Shown here: in pieces, positions 55,450 to 64,000 of the stretch | How the letters are laid out: the number at the start of each line of letters is the position of its first letter | Position numbering within the stretch: position 1 is the first letter of the stretch | From: Chloroflexota bacterium | Lineage (GTDB): Bacteria > Chloroflexota > Anaerolineae > Anaerolineales > UBA4823 | NCBI GenBank assembly: GCA_029782365.1 | Contig: JAKOUW010000076.1 | Span: 186,001-250,000, forward strand | Direction of reading: 5' to 3' | Length of the DNA: 64,000 bases | Translations under genes and position numbers: made by a program | Notes under the pieces: model-generated | What the model was told of the DNA's origin: nothing | Seen by the model: only the letters and a program-made list of their open reading frames with translations | The model's database searches: none

Positions 55450-56991
55450 TTAAACACCCGTGGGCTGCAAAGGCGTCCAGTTGATATCTGGCTGGCTGAG
55501 CCAACTGCCCCCATAAAAATTACCGAGTCCATCCACCCAATATTGGTCATACCCATAAGGCACTTTATACATATCTCCAGAATCCGAAGCTACATTTTGC
55601 ACTCCTAACATGGCGTTTGAACGCATCTCCGAAATTCGGTCATACGACGCCTGTCGATTCCAGTAGCTGTTTGCAATAATATCGCTCGTTTCACTCAATG
55701 TTTGAGAAATCTGCATCTGACGGCGGTGCATATCTGCTTGAGCGTTGTTGATGTAATTTTGTGCCAGGCCGCGTTCACCGGCCTGCCATTGAGGATTAAT
55801 TTGTAAAGAAAAATATGAACCAATCAGCACGGGTTCCCAAATCAACATTTCACCTTGCGGAGTGCGGTACATCATGTCAATTAAAGCATTCCACATGGCC
55901 TGGCCTTGCTGGCGCATTACGCTGACTCGCGATTTTTCATGATAATGAATTCCGTTTTCTGAATAATGCACCTCCATTAGTGCCACCGAAGTTTCAAACA
56001 TGCCTGGTGGGTAGCCACTGCGAACAAGCTCCCACTGCCCCATCTCAGCTAAATCTGGCCGTTCGACAGCGGTGATGAGCTGAACATCTTTGCGCAACTG
56101 GCGATATTGGCTTAAAACGACCTGCTGGGCAAATTTCGCCGCCGGCATGAAACTTAAGGATGGGTAACCAGTAGGGAAAGAGAAAAAAGACAGGACAGGT
56201 TCGGTAAAAGCCCAGGTATACGAAGGCATCGAAACCATCACCGTCCCAGGTTGATCCCTACCAACGCTCCACTGCAATGAACCGGCTCCGCCAATATTGT
56301 TACGGTTAACACCGCCGCGAAATACCCATCCCGAAGGAATTTGTAAAGTGAAAGCTCCCTCGCCAGGCTCGCGCACAAGCTGGCGGGAGAGCTTTTCCGT
56401 GGTTGTTTTGAATGTTGAAAGGATCTGGCTCATGATCGGTCCTGCTTCGCCAAGCGATTGAGTTGGAGCATTGTATCCAGAAATAATGCAGTTCTGCCCT
56501 TCCACGAGGATATTGTAAATACCTTCAAGGTGCTGCCCAAAACGAACCCCCCTCAGGCGAACCGTAAGGCGGTTGGAATCTGGCGCACAATTACCTTGCT
56601 GCCAGGCTTGAAAATTCTGTAAGCGTTGACTGGCCAGGCCGACAAATTGTTGAGCGATTGCCTGGGCAGACGTTGGAACCTGGCTGGAAAACGGCGATAT
56701 CGAGGCGGATGTAAAACCAATTGGATCGGCTTTGATCACAGTTTGACCAAGTAAGGTGCTTACTTCCCAACCCTGGGGATGAGCGATAGTGAAACCATTC
56801 CAGGAATCTTTGAAATTCATCCAACCAGATGGAATGGCAGCCTGCGAAGATTGGGCCTGTTCATCCATTTGCGCGCCGCCAGGATCCCTTGGATGTGTTG
56901 CTGAATTCGCTAATCCTATTTGGCAATACGGACAGCGGTTCATTTCAGTTTGCAGTGGAGCACCGCATTTTGGACAACTCAAAGCTTCCAT
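55450..56991 (-). CDS. zinc-ribbon protein of unknown function leading a transport operon
   Basis: 513 residues. An N-terminal zinc ribbon (CPKCGAPLQTEMNRCPYC) is followed by a Gln/Ser linker and, at about 55-195, a beta-rich region with FKDSWNGFTIAHPQGWEV, the pattern of PsbP/Mog1-like domains. A second such region starts near 205 (GAFTLQIPSGWVFRGG). The rest (about 330-513) is helical, with many Gln/Met/Trp residues and a MHRRQMQISQTLSETSDI segment. There is no signal peptide or membrane span. It is first in the operon with the ABC permease, ATPase and SLC13-type carrier, 11 bases from the permease. It may link transport to a regulatory input; that is a guess. Confidence 0.65.
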   Translation of the reverse strand: MEALSCPKCGAPLQTEMNRCPYCQIGLANSATHPRDPGGAQMDEQAQSSQAAIPSGWMNFKDSWNGFTIAHPQGWEVSTLLGQTVIKADPIGFTSASISPFSSQVPTSAQAIAQQFVGLASQRLQNFQAWQQGNCAPDSNRLTVRLRGVRFGQHLEGIYNILVEGQNCIISGYNAPTQSLGEAGPIMSQILSTFKTTTEKLSRQLVREPGEGAFTLQIPSGWVFRGGVNRNNIGGAGSLQWSVGRDQPGTVMVSMPSYTWAFTEPVLSFFSFPTGYPSLSFMPAAKFAQQVVLSQYRQLRKDVQLITAVERPDLAEMGQWELVRSGYPPGMFETSVALMEVHYSENGIHYHEKSRVSVMRQQGQAMWNALIDMMYRTPQGEMLIWEPVLIGSYFSLQINPQWQAGERGLAQNYINNAQADMHRRQMQISQTLSETSDIIANSYWNRQASYDRISEMRSNAMLGVQNVASDSGDMYKVPYGYDQYWVDGLGNFYGGSWLSQPDINWTPLQPTGV

Positions 56992-57089
56992 TTTCCAACC
57001 TCGCCATATCTAAAAAACATGTTAAGATTGACCCAACATTTGTAAATTATACACTTGCACACAAGTACTCTACGAACTCTAAGGTATTT

Positions 57090-57602
57090 ATGTCTGATTT
57101 GACGAATAAACCGAAGTTTGTCCATAAAATGTTCGACACCGAATTATCTTACCACTGGAATATCGCGAAGCGCTTGATGGATGCGATGTCCAGCTTACCA
57201 GAGAGCGTTTTTCATAGCAACCCAGGCTACGGGCATGGCTCTCCCAATGACTTATTCTTTCATATCCTGCGGACGGATCAGGCCTGGAGATTGGGCATGG
57301 AAACAGGCAGGCGGCTGCCCCCAAATCTGTCGAAGGCTGAATTTCAATCGCTCGACAGCCTGCGCAAGGGATATTTGGATGAAGAAAAAGCTTGGGAATC
57401 GCTAATGCAGCGTCTGACGGACGAGGAGCTTCAAGGAGATGTAGAAATCACTGGCCGAACCGGTGAAGTCTCGGTTCTGCAGCGGTGGCGGATTATTCAA
57501 CACCTGGTTTTTCACGGCATGCAGCATTTCAGCGAGATTGCCCAAATCCTTACCAATCAGGGGCGATCCCCAGGAGACCTGGATTTTATTTTTTTTGAAT
57601 AG
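57090..57602 (+). CDS. DinB/YfiT-like metal-binding protein
   Basis: 170 residues from ATG 57090, with AAGG 7 bases upstream. The longer frame from 56829 runs antisense into the upstream gene and is rejected. The four-helix-bundle family is recognised by HILRTDQAW and HLVFHGMQHFSEIAQIL; His in FFH and HxxxH provide the metal ligands. Such proteins catalyse thiol-dependent reactions or act in stress responses. Function here unspecified. A strong hairpin follows. Confidence 0.85.
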   Translation: MSDLTNKPKFVHKMFDTELSYHWNIAKRLMDAMSSLPESVFHSNPGYGHGSPNDLFFHILRTDQAWRLGMETGRRLPPNLSKAEFQSLDSLRKGYLDEEKAWESLMQRLTDEELQGDVEITGRTGEVSVLQRWRIIQHLVFHGMQHFSEIAQILTNQGRSPGDLDFIFFE

Positions 57603-57633
57603 GCAGATGAGTTGGAAAGATGGGCGATGACAC

Positions 57634-57667
57634 CAATGTGCGGACCGAACCGCACATTGTTTATTTA
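57634..57667 (+). terminator. intrinsic terminator after the DinB-like gene
   Basis: CAATGTGCGG (57634-57643) pairs with its complement at 57650-57659 over 10 bp, followed by TTTATTT. Confidence 0.8.
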
Positions 57668-57692
57668 ATCACTCAATTTTCCCCCCAAAGAT

Positions 57693-57747
57693 TTGACAAG
57701 ACTTATTTTAAGTGTTAAAATAAATGTTAATTCACGTCTTAAAATAA
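57693..57747 (+). promoter_or_regulatory. promoter and ROK-type operator
   Basis: TTGACA (57693-57698), 17 bp and TAAAAT (57716-57721) form the promoter. TTATTTTAA (57703-57711), gtg and TTAAAATAA (57715-57723) form a perfect 9-bp-arm palindrome covering spacer and -10. A third TTAAAATAA lies at 57739-57747. The ROK protein encoded downstream is the expected binder. Confidence 0.78.
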
Positions 57748-57782
57748 GTTGTAAAGTTTCTTTGCCCGTTCAAGAGGTCCTT

Positions 57783-59012
57783 TTGAAGTCTCCGAAGCGT
57801 ACAATCGATTTACGATCATCTAATCGCCAGGAAATTCTGCAAACCCTTTACCTGGGTGGGCCAATGAGCAGGCTGGATTTAAGCCAACGGACCCAGCTTT
57901 CTCCAGGCACAGTGACGAATGTTACTTTTGAGCTGCTCCAGGATCAAATCATTGAGGAAATTGGCCTGGCTGAATCAGAAGGAGGCCGGCCAAGAACGAT
58001 TTTGGCAGTGAATCCCAGGTATGGGTATTTGATTGGGATTGATCTTGGGGAAACACATATTCAACTCGAATTGTTTGATCTAGCGATGAATAAAAAGGGG
58101 ACATTCCAACGATCTGCCGAACGATCAGAGAATACGCCGGATTGTTACGTTGAATTAATCGTGGAGAGCTTGCAAGAACTTATTCGAAACACAAAAATTG
58201 AGCGAGATATGATCCTTGGCATTGGTGTGGGTGTTCCAGGGGTTGTTGGGCATAATGGAGAAGTCAGTATTGCTGCTCCCATGTGGCAGTGGAAACATGT
58301 GCCATTATTGGCGATGTTAGAAAAGCAAGTCAATTTACCTTTCTATATCGACAATGGCGCTAAGGCGATGGCCAAAGCAGAGGCCTGGTTTGGAGCAGGA
58401 CGATTTGCAAAGGATATGGTAGTCATTTTAATGGGTACGGGGATAGGCGCGGGAGTGCTGACGAAGGGAGAGCTGTACCGCGGCGCGACCAATTCTGCCG
58501 GTGAATGGGGCCATACAAAAATCATATTGGATGGACGATTATGCCGTTGTGGCAGCCAGGGCTGCGTAGAAGCCTATGCTGGAGCACCAGGAATTATCGA
58601 GACCATGCAGCAAATAAACCCTGAATGGAAAATTGATGCAGATCAATTGGTAAATATTCAGAACCTGGTAAATGCCTATCAACTTCACGATCCGTTTGCT
58701 GAAACAGTTATGCAAAATACCGCCCGGTATCTTGGCGCAGGGATGGTCAACCTGGTGAATTTGTTCAACCCAGAGTTAATCGTGATCGGTGGTTGGGTTG
58801 GTCTGCTGATCGGAGATTCAATTTTAGAGTCCCTCACACAGTATGTAATAAAAAATGCGCTGCCCCCATCCACGGAGAATCTAAAAATCGGCTTGTGTGA
58901 ATTTGGACAAGATGCGATTTGTACCGGCGCAGCCTGCCTGGTTTTGAAGGAATTTATGTCGGCGAATCATAAATTTATCCGGCGCGTTTCTCAACCATCG
59001 TTAGATAAATAA
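57783..59012 (+). CDS. ROK-family transcriptional repressor
   Basis: 409 residues from TTG 57783, preceded by GAGG at 5 bases; frames starting further upstream would cross the promoter. Residues about 15-75 are a winged helix (RQEILQTLYLGGPMSRLDLSQ and LSPGTVTNVTFEL). The ROK ATPase-fold follows: GIDLGETHIQLELFD, GIGVGVPGVV, GTGIGAGVLTKG, and the zinc motif GHTKIILDGRLCRCGSQGCVE. It is most like XylR/NagC-type sugar repressors. Next to two glycosidase genes on the same strand and behind a palindromic operator, it likely responds to a sugar from a glycan. Confidence 0.9.
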   Translation: MKSPKRTIDLRSSNRQEILQTLYLGGPMSRLDLSQRTQLSPGTVTNVTFELLQDQIIEEIGLAESEGGRPRTILAVNPRYGYLIGIDLGETHIQLELFDLAMNKKGTFQRSAERSENTPDCYVELIVESLQELIRNTKIERDMILGIGVGVPGVVGHNGEVSIAAPMWQWKHVPLLAMLEKQVNLPFYIDNGAKAMAKAEAWFGAGRFAKDMVVILMGTGIGAGVLTKGELYRGATNSAGEWGHTKIILDGRLCRCGSQGCVEAYAGAPGIIETMQQINPEWKIDADQLVNIQNLVNAYQLHDPFAETVMQNTARYLGAGMVNLVNLFNPELIVIGGWVGLLIGDSILESLTQYVIKNALPPSTENLKIGLCEFGQDAICTGAACLVLKEFMSANHKFIRRVSQPSLDK

Positions 59013-59020
59013 CACGAATA

Positions 59021-61153
59021 ATGAAGCAATATACTGAACCATTAGCTTTCCATCATGGCACAGTTTATTTAAATGGTGAGCCGGTTGTGTTCATCAGCGC
59101 CGATTACCCTTATTACCGGGATAATGCGGCAAACTGGCAAGATCGCTTGGAGAAACTGGTAAAAATGAATGTGCCGGTTGTCTCAATCTATATTCCGTGG
59201 CGCCATCACCAGCCTGATTTGTCACAAGAGCCAGATTTTACCGGGCGTTCACAGGCGAACCGCAATGTGCTGGGATTTCTCGCGCTATGCAACAAGTTGG
59301 GCCTGGCTGTGATTGCCAAGCCTGGGCCGTTTATTCATGGGGAAACGAATTATGGCGGTTTGCCGGACTGGGTTTGTCCAAGCAACAATCCGCAAATAGA
59401 GCCATTGGTTGATGCCCAAGAAAATGATTGCACCTGGATAGGAGCAAAATTGAAACCGGATGGTTCTGGTGTGGAAAGCTGGCCTTTGCCAGCGCCATTT
59501 TCATCTGAATTTTTACGCTTGACACGGAATTGGATGAAATGTGTCAGCGCCAATGTGATAATGCCGAATGAAGCGCCCGGTGGGCCGATTGTCGCCGTAC
59601 AAATCGGAAACGAAGGAATCTATTCGAACGGCCAGCATGCTCCGTGGGCGTACGACTACAGCGACTCTGCCATTCACTTATTTCACCAATATCTACAATC
59701 CGAACACCAATCCCTGGCAGCGTACAATAAAATCCATCGAGTTGTAGTTGATCATTGGAACCAAATTACTCCACCGAAATCGTCAGGGATATCCAGGGAC
59801 ATCCATGAAAATCGCACTATGATCGAGTGGGGAAAATTCCAGGCCTGGTATATGGATCAAATCTTTACAGAATGGGCCAGCCCTCTGGGTACAGATTTAC
59901 CTGTTTTGATTAATCAAAATCCCCCTTTGGACACATCTTATGGCCTGGATGCCTGGTTGACACGGGTTGAGCCTGAAGCCTGGCGCAATGTGATCTACGG
60001 TTTTACAAATTGGGTGGGCGATGTTTCAGCCAGGCCGACGGCTTTTACACGCTATATTTTGACCGCCAAGCGCTTTCCTGGGGTAAATATGGAAGAGAAT
60101 TGGGGGTTCGCTGAACTATACGATCCTGCATATATTGATGCGGCGACGAGTTTCTACCAGACATTGGTGATTCTCAATGCCGGTGCAACAGGTTTTAATA
60201 TTTATACCGGAGTCGGTACAGGATTTCAAGACACCAACCTGGAGGTTCTTCCCAAGGTTCCGTATCCAGATGCTTCTCCCATCTCTCATGAAGGAATATT
60301 CACTGCCAAAGCAACGATTGCTCAATGGATGATCCGGTTCTTTGACGTGCACGGTTCGGAATTTCTAGCCTGCAAACCAGAAGAAGCTGCTGCCTGGGGA
60401 TTGTATTTACCCGCCGCCCGCCTGGCTGTCTGGTCTCCACCCGATTTAAATTCAGCCCCCGTTTATGGTCATATTTTAAGTCAATTCCAGAATCAAATGA
60501 GAGATCTGCATCTTGATTATGGAGTAGTGAATTTAGAAACGGCTTCTCAGTCAGCGATTAGTCAATATAAACACATGTTCATCGCCGGCAGTCAATTTAT
60601 GGCTGCAGATGTCCAGGCGAAATTAGCTGATTTTGTTTCCCAGGGCGGCAAACTAATTGTTGTGGGCGCACTCCCGACATTGGATGAGAATTTTAATCCC
60701 TGTGCCAGCATGGCAGATGTGGCGAGTGCAATCGAAGTTGTTGAAAAACTGGAATTGCCAAAATTATTCGGGAAGATGGTTTTCAGGGAGGGCCTCTCAC
60801 AGCCCGTTATTAAGAGCGGCTCAGCAGATGTTTGGTTGCGATCACTACCTCAAAAAGATATTCACTATCTCACGATTTTGATCCCTTCGGATGGCAATGC
60901 TTGGGTGGATCTCAGCCTGAAAGTAGGGTCCAAGATGCATACTATTCAATTAAATGCTGCACCCAGCGCGGGAGCGATTCTTCGAATAGAAAATGGAGCT
61001 GTATCCAGCCTGATCATCAAAGGATATAACGGTTTTCTGGGCCAGGCTGTCGTTCCAACCTGTATTTTCGATCAGACCACTCTTGGATCAGACCAACCTG
61101 GTGATTACTTTCAAATTGATGATTGGGCAGAATTTCTTGAGGCAGAAAAATAG
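59021..61153 (+). CDS. GH35-like beta-galactosidase/glycosidase
   Basis: 710 residues. No signal peptide, so cytoplasmic. The opening GEPVVFISADYPYYRDN, NVPVVSIYIPWRHHQPDL, GLAVIAKPGPFIHGE and YGGLPDWV follow the GH35 pattern for the N-terminal barrel. VAVQIGNEG puts the probable acid/base at Glu198; MEENWGFAE supplies a candidate nucleophile at Glu358 or Glu359. From about 420 to 710 lie further domains, including a glutamine-amidotransferase-like segment (HMFIAGSQFMAADVQAKLADF) like GH42 trimerisation domains. It likely cleaves beta-galactosides or similar; activity is not proven. Its stop overlaps the next start by one base. Confidence 0.8.
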   Translation: MKQYTEPLAFHHGTVYLNGEPVVFISADYPYYRDNAANWQDRLEKLVKMNVPVVSIYIPWRHHQPDLSQEPDFTGRSQANRNVLGFLALCNKLGLAVIAKPGPFIHGETNYGGLPDWVCPSNNPQIEPLVDAQENDCTWIGAKLKPDGSGVESWPLPAPFSSEFLRLTRNWMKCVSANVIMPNEAPGGPIVAVQIGNEGIYSNGQHAPWAYDYSDSAIHLFHQYLQSEHQSLAAYNKIHRVVVDHWNQITPPKSSGISRDIHENRTMIEWGKFQAWYMDQIFTEWASPLGTDLPVLINQNPPLDTSYGLDAWLTRVEPEAWRNVIYGFTNWVGDVSARPTAFTRYILTAKRFPGVNMEENWGFAELYDPAYIDAATSFYQTLVILNAGATGFNIYTGVGTGFQDTNLEVLPKVPYPDASPISHEGIFTAKATIAQWMIRFFDVHGSEFLACKPEEAAAWGLYLPAARLAVWSPPDLNSAPVYGHILSQFQNQMRDLHLDYGVVNLETASQSAISQYKHMFIAGSQFMAADVQAKLADFVSQGGKLIVVGALPTLDENFNPCASMADVASAIEVVEKLELPKLFGKMVFREGLSQPVIKSGSADVWLRSLPQKDIHYLTILIPSDGNAWVDLSLKVGSKMHTIQLNAAPSAGAILRIENGAVSSLIIKGYNGFLGQAVVPTCIFDQTTLGSDQPGDYFQIDDWAEFLEAEK

Positions 61154-63213
61154 TGAAGTCTAATGTAAAAAACCGGGTTTTTGGGACAATCATTAAGATA
61201 ATCATTATGATAGGCATCGCCGCCTGCAATGTCCAGACACCGACCACACTTGCAGTACAAAATAGTGCTACGATGACAAAAACAATTCCTTCTCCAACTC
61301 TAACACCTACCCCACCTTCTCAAGTGGAAGTCTGGCTGACTTTGGGCGACCAAACAAAGAAGTTGTCTCACGAGCCTGCGCTTGATTTCGCAGCCGGGCT
61401 GCCAGGCGAGAATGAAATCTCGGTAGATGCCAACCAGGTTTTTCAGCAAATGGAAGGCTTTGGGGCGGCGATGACCGATTCGTCCGCCTATTTATTGATG
61501 AATGTAATGGATGCAGGTGGGCGCGAACGTCTCCTGGCTAATTTGTTTAGCCGGCAGGGAAATGGAATTGGCTTGAGTTATGTTCGCATTCCGATGGGTG
61601 CGTCAGATTTTGCTTTAGGCGACTACACCTATGACGATATGCCGGCCGGAAAGACAGATGCTAGCCTAAAAAATTTTTCTATCGAACACGATTCGGCTTA
61701 TATCATCCCCGCACTGCAAAAGGCACTCAGCCTCAATCCTCAATTGCGTTTCATGGGCTCGCCTTGGAGCGCTCCGGCCTGGATGAAAGCCAGCGGCAAT
61801 ACGCATGGTGGAGCTCTTTTGCCGGAATACTACCAGGCGTTTGCTGATTATCATGTTAAATTTATCCAGGCCTACAAGGCAGCCGGGCTGCCGATCGATG
61901 CGATTACTCCTCAAAACGAACCGATGTATTCAACAGAAGGATATCCAACGATGTCCATGACCATAGGGGAACAACAAAGTTTCGTACGTGATTTTCTCGG
62001 CCCTGCTATCCGGAAAGCCGGGCTGAGCCCACACATCTTGATCTTAGATCATAACTGGGATTTGACCAATTATGCCAACCAGGTCTTATCGGATCCAGCG
62101 GCTGCTGATTTTATTGATGGAGTGGCATTCCACTGTTATGGCGGCGATGTTTCGAATCAATCCGTGGTTCACAACGCGCATCCAGATAAAGGCATCTGGT
62201 TCACCGAATGTTCGGGGGGGGATTGGGCCCCAAATTTTGCCGATAATTTGAATTGGAACATGCAAAACCTGGTGATTGGCAACATTCGCAATTGGGGTAA
62301 GAGTGTCATTTTGTGGAACCTGGCATTGGATGAAAAAGCTGGGCCGCAGAACGGCGGCTGTGGGAATTGTTGGGGTGTTGTCACGATCAACCAAACGACC
62401 GGGGAAGTGAAATACAACGAGGAATATTATGTGCTGGGTCATGTGAGTAAATTTGTCACTCCAGGCGCATTCCGGATTGTCTCCGAAAAAAGCGGCTCTT
62501 CTGCTCCCAATAATGTGGCGTTTATCAATCCTGATGGCAGCATTGTCTTAATTGTCCAGGCGAGCCAGGAGGCAAATTTTAATGTGAATTGGAATGGGAT
62601 GAGCTTCACATACCACTTACCTTCCCAAGGTGTGGTGACATTCAAATGGTCCACCGCATTGAAACCCGGTCCAACAGTCACACCCAGGGCCACTCAAACA
62701 CCGAGGCCAATAGTGACTGGGGTTGTTCCATTAGGTTCACCCGCTGGCGCAAGTTTGGCCGATTTTGAGAAGCCAGTTGAATTTTATGCTGCCGAAAATG
62801 CGGAGGTGAGCCTTGGAAAGATTGCCCATGGTGGAAATGCATCGCTTCTAAGCCACAGCACAGAAGGAAATTGGCATGTGATTGGGTTCTCACCCAACCA
62901 ACACCCGATCGATTTATCGGGCTATAAGAAAATATGTTTTTGGGTCTTTGATACAACCATGGGCGACCAAGGAACTGGTGAAAATACGGTTGGTGTTCGC
63001 TTGATAGACGCTTACGAAAACCGTGTCGAACACTGGTCCGATCACTCTGAAGTGGGAAACAATCCGAAAACAAAGAAGGACCAATGGGTACAGATGTGTT
63101 TTAACCTGTCTGGTTACAATGAAATCGACTTGAAACGCGTGGATAAAATCGAATTCAATGTCTATTGGGCTGGTGATTGGTATTTTGATGACATTACGTT
63201 GGACAATCAATAG
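61153..63213 (+). CDS. GH30-like glycosidase lipoprotein with C-terminal carbohydrate-binding-like domain
   Basis: 686 residues from GTG 61153, overlapping the previous stop. Lipobox IAAC gives Cys25, and a Thr/Pro linker follows. The GH30 domain (about 90-490) has FQQMEGFGAAMTDSSAY, SPWSAPAWMK, ITPQNEPMYS (acid/base Glu256) and WFTECSGG (nucleophile Glu352), as in glucosylceramidase or endo-beta-1,6-glucanase or related enzymes. A second Thr/Pro linker and a domain at about 535-686 (VGVRLIDAYENRVEHW, KIEFNVYWAGDWYFDDITL) end the protein; the same domain recurs in the next gene. Confidence 0.85.
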   Translation: MKSNVKNRVFGTIIKIIIMIGIAACNVQTPTTLAVQNSATMTKTIPSPTLTPTPPSQVEVWLTLGDQTKKLSHEPALDFAAGLPGENEISVDANQVFQQMEGFGAAMTDSSAYLLMNVMDAGGRERLLANLFSRQGNGIGLSYVRIPMGASDFALGDYTYDDMPAGKTDASLKNFSIEHDSAYIIPALQKALSLNPQLRFMGSPWSAPAWMKASGNTHGGALLPEYYQAFADYHVKFIQAYKAAGLPIDAITPQNEPMYSTEGYPTMSMTIGEQQSFVRDFLGPAIRKAGLSPHILILDHNWDLTNYANQVLSDPAAADFIDGVAFHCYGGDVSNQSVVHNAHPDKGIWFTECSGGDWAPNFADNLNWNMQNLVIGNIRNWGKSVILWNLALDEKAGPQNGGCGNCWGVVTINQTTGEVKYNEEYYVLGHVSKFVTPGAFRIVSEKSGSSAPNNVAFINPDGSIVLIVQASQEANFNVNWNGMSFTYHLPSQGVVTFKWSTALKPGPTVTPRATQTPRPIVTGVVPLGSPAGASLADFEKPVEFYAAENAEVSLGKIAHGGNASLLSHSTEGNWHVIGFSPNQHPIDLSGYKKICFWVFDTTMGDQGTGENTVGVRLIDAYENRVEHWSDHSEVGNNPKTKKDQWVQMCFNLSGYNEIDLKRVDKIEFNVYWAGDWYFDDITLDNQ

Positions 63214-63304
63214 CCTCCAAAAGTGTGTGTCTGGCAGACAGGCATGAAGAGCGTGGCTTCGCCTGACTGCTAATACAGAAAATATTTTGAAAAGGAGAAG
63301 CAAG

Positions 63305-64000
63305 ATGAATACCCGCAAATTTGTATTTCGCTCTTGGTTTGTGCTGGTTGGGTTGTTGCTGGTCGCTTTATTGAGCGCGTGCAGCAGTCCAACTACCGAA
63401 GCGCCTACGGCCGCCCCGACCCAGGCGCCAACATCAGCGCCAACGATTGCACCAACCGAAGCGCCAACTGCCGTGCCAACAGCAGCGCCCACCTCAGCTC
63501 CGGCAGAAACCAAGATAATTCAAGACTTCGAAACCAATGCAAAGCCTTATGATGGCAACCAGGCAAAAGCCAGTGTAGGTGATGTAGCCTACAATGGCAA
63601 GGCCTCTTTGAAAAGCCAGAGTGATACTGGTGAGTGGCACACCGTCGGTGTAAACCTGGGTGATGGTCCGGTAGATATCAGCAACTACGGTCGCCTGTGC
63701 TATTTTGTTTATGACACGACATCGAACAACAATGGCAGAGCCGCCAATACCGTTGGCGTGAAACTGATCGATGCCAATGGTAAAAGCGTGGAACGCTACA
63801 CCGATAACGAAGGTGTTGGACCCAACCCCAAGACCAAAACAAATGAATGGGTGCCAATGTGTATGAATGTCGTTTCGTTCACCGGCATCGACCAGACGAA
63901 GGTTGATAAGATCGAATTCACAATGTATTGGTCTGGCGTGTATTATTTTGATGATATTACTTTACTTGCTAAGAACGACAAATTGGCGGTCAAGGAACAG
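63305..64000 (+). CDS. lipoprotein with carbohydrate-binding-like domain, truncated by window end
   Basis: 232 codons are visible without a stop. AAGGAGAAG precedes ATG 63305. A signal peptide with lipobox LSAC gives Cys26, then a Pro/Thr/Ala linker (residues about 27-65) built from repeated TxAPTxAP units. The next part to about residue 225 repeats the C-terminal domain of the GH30-like protein: NTVGVKLIDANGKSVERY, GPNPKTKTNEW, KIEFTMYWSGVYYFDDITL. The end of the visible sequence (KNDKLAVKEQ) starts a further region that may be catalytic. It is probably surface-anchored and co-expressed with the upstream glycosidases. Confidence 0.8.
   Translation, partial: MNTRKFVFRSWFVLVGLLLVALLSACSSPTTEAPTAAPTQAPTSAPTIAPTEAPTAVPTAAPTSAPAETKIIQDFETNAKPYDGNQAKASVGDVAYNGKASLKSQSDTGEWHTVGVNLGDGPVDISNYGRLCYFVYDTTSNNNGRAANTVGVKLIDANGKSVERYTDNEGVGPNPKTKTNEWVPMCMNVVSFTGIDQTKVDKIEFTMYWSGVYYFDDITLLAKNDKLAVKEQ

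Noticed and set aside
56829..57089. N-terminal extension of the DinB-like protein
   Set aside because: It is antisense to the zinc-ribbon gene and has no DinB features; ATG 57090 has a Shine-Dalgarno.

Overview
The window looks like a chromosomal segment of a Chloroflexota bacterium, most likely class Anaerolineae. This is inferred from gene content and style, not from a marker gene: lipoproteins with Thr/Pro-rich linkers, a fused gamma-alpha 2-oxoacid:ferredoxin oxidoreductase (KorAB), a mevalonate-pathway decarboxylase, a MoaD-MoaE fusion, ROK-controlled glycosidases and no outer-membrane genes. Coding density is high. Almost all genes are intact. I see no rRNA, tRNA, insertion sequence, phage gene or CRISPR array, and no stretch over 300 bases without a gene.

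Layout. 1-1034: the end of a lipocalin-like gene, a tail-anchored repeat protein and rpmF. 1094-8491 (+): fabD, fabG, an Asp23 protein, nusB, two Tat genes, a PH-like membrane protein and a glycosidase-like lipoprotein. 8530-12190 (-): korB, korA and a GntR/FCD regulator with its operator. 12402-15284 (-): an M20 amidohydrolase, a PIG-L deacetylase and ricT. 15397-16453: two unknown genes. 16681-22102: an Fe-S and complex I operon (iscX, nuoB, nuoCD, nuoI, a four-cysteine protein, mrp) facing a divergent SufR-like regulator across a 28-bp perfect palindrome. 22121-22606 (-): a peroxiredoxin-like gene with an in-frame TGA that reads as selenocysteine. 22756-30211 (-): a GT-C-like membrane protein, prfB with its programmed frameshift, ftsY, a membrane protein, an MFS transporter and a universal stress protein.

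30485-38362 (+): mtnA, moaC, moaDE, thrC, fabF, pyrG (behind an attenuator-like leader) and eno. 38432-39696: a zinc-ribbon membrane protein and radC, diverging from start codons 11 bp apart. 39722-45423 (-): acyP, a gluzincin-like protein, an AEC transporter, a HEAT-repeat protein, rseP and a mevalonate diphosphate decarboxylase. 45715-50529 (+): an APC permease, then a PP2C phosphatase, a Ser/Thr kinase and glnA packed together. 50559-56991 (-): a four-gene transport operon (zinc-ribbon protein, fused ABC permease, ABC ATPase, SLC13-type carrier). 57090-64000 (+): DinB, then a ROK repressor with its operator, a GH35-like enzyme, a GH30-like lipoprotein and a lipoprotein cut by the window end; the last two share a carbohydrate-binding-like domain.

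The strongest leads are the SufR-like/iscX-nuo-mrp locus with a selenoprotein peroxidase next door, the pyrG leader with two mutually exclusive hairpins, and the kinase-phosphatase pair joined to glutamine synthetase. All functions are read from sequence motifs; no database search was run.
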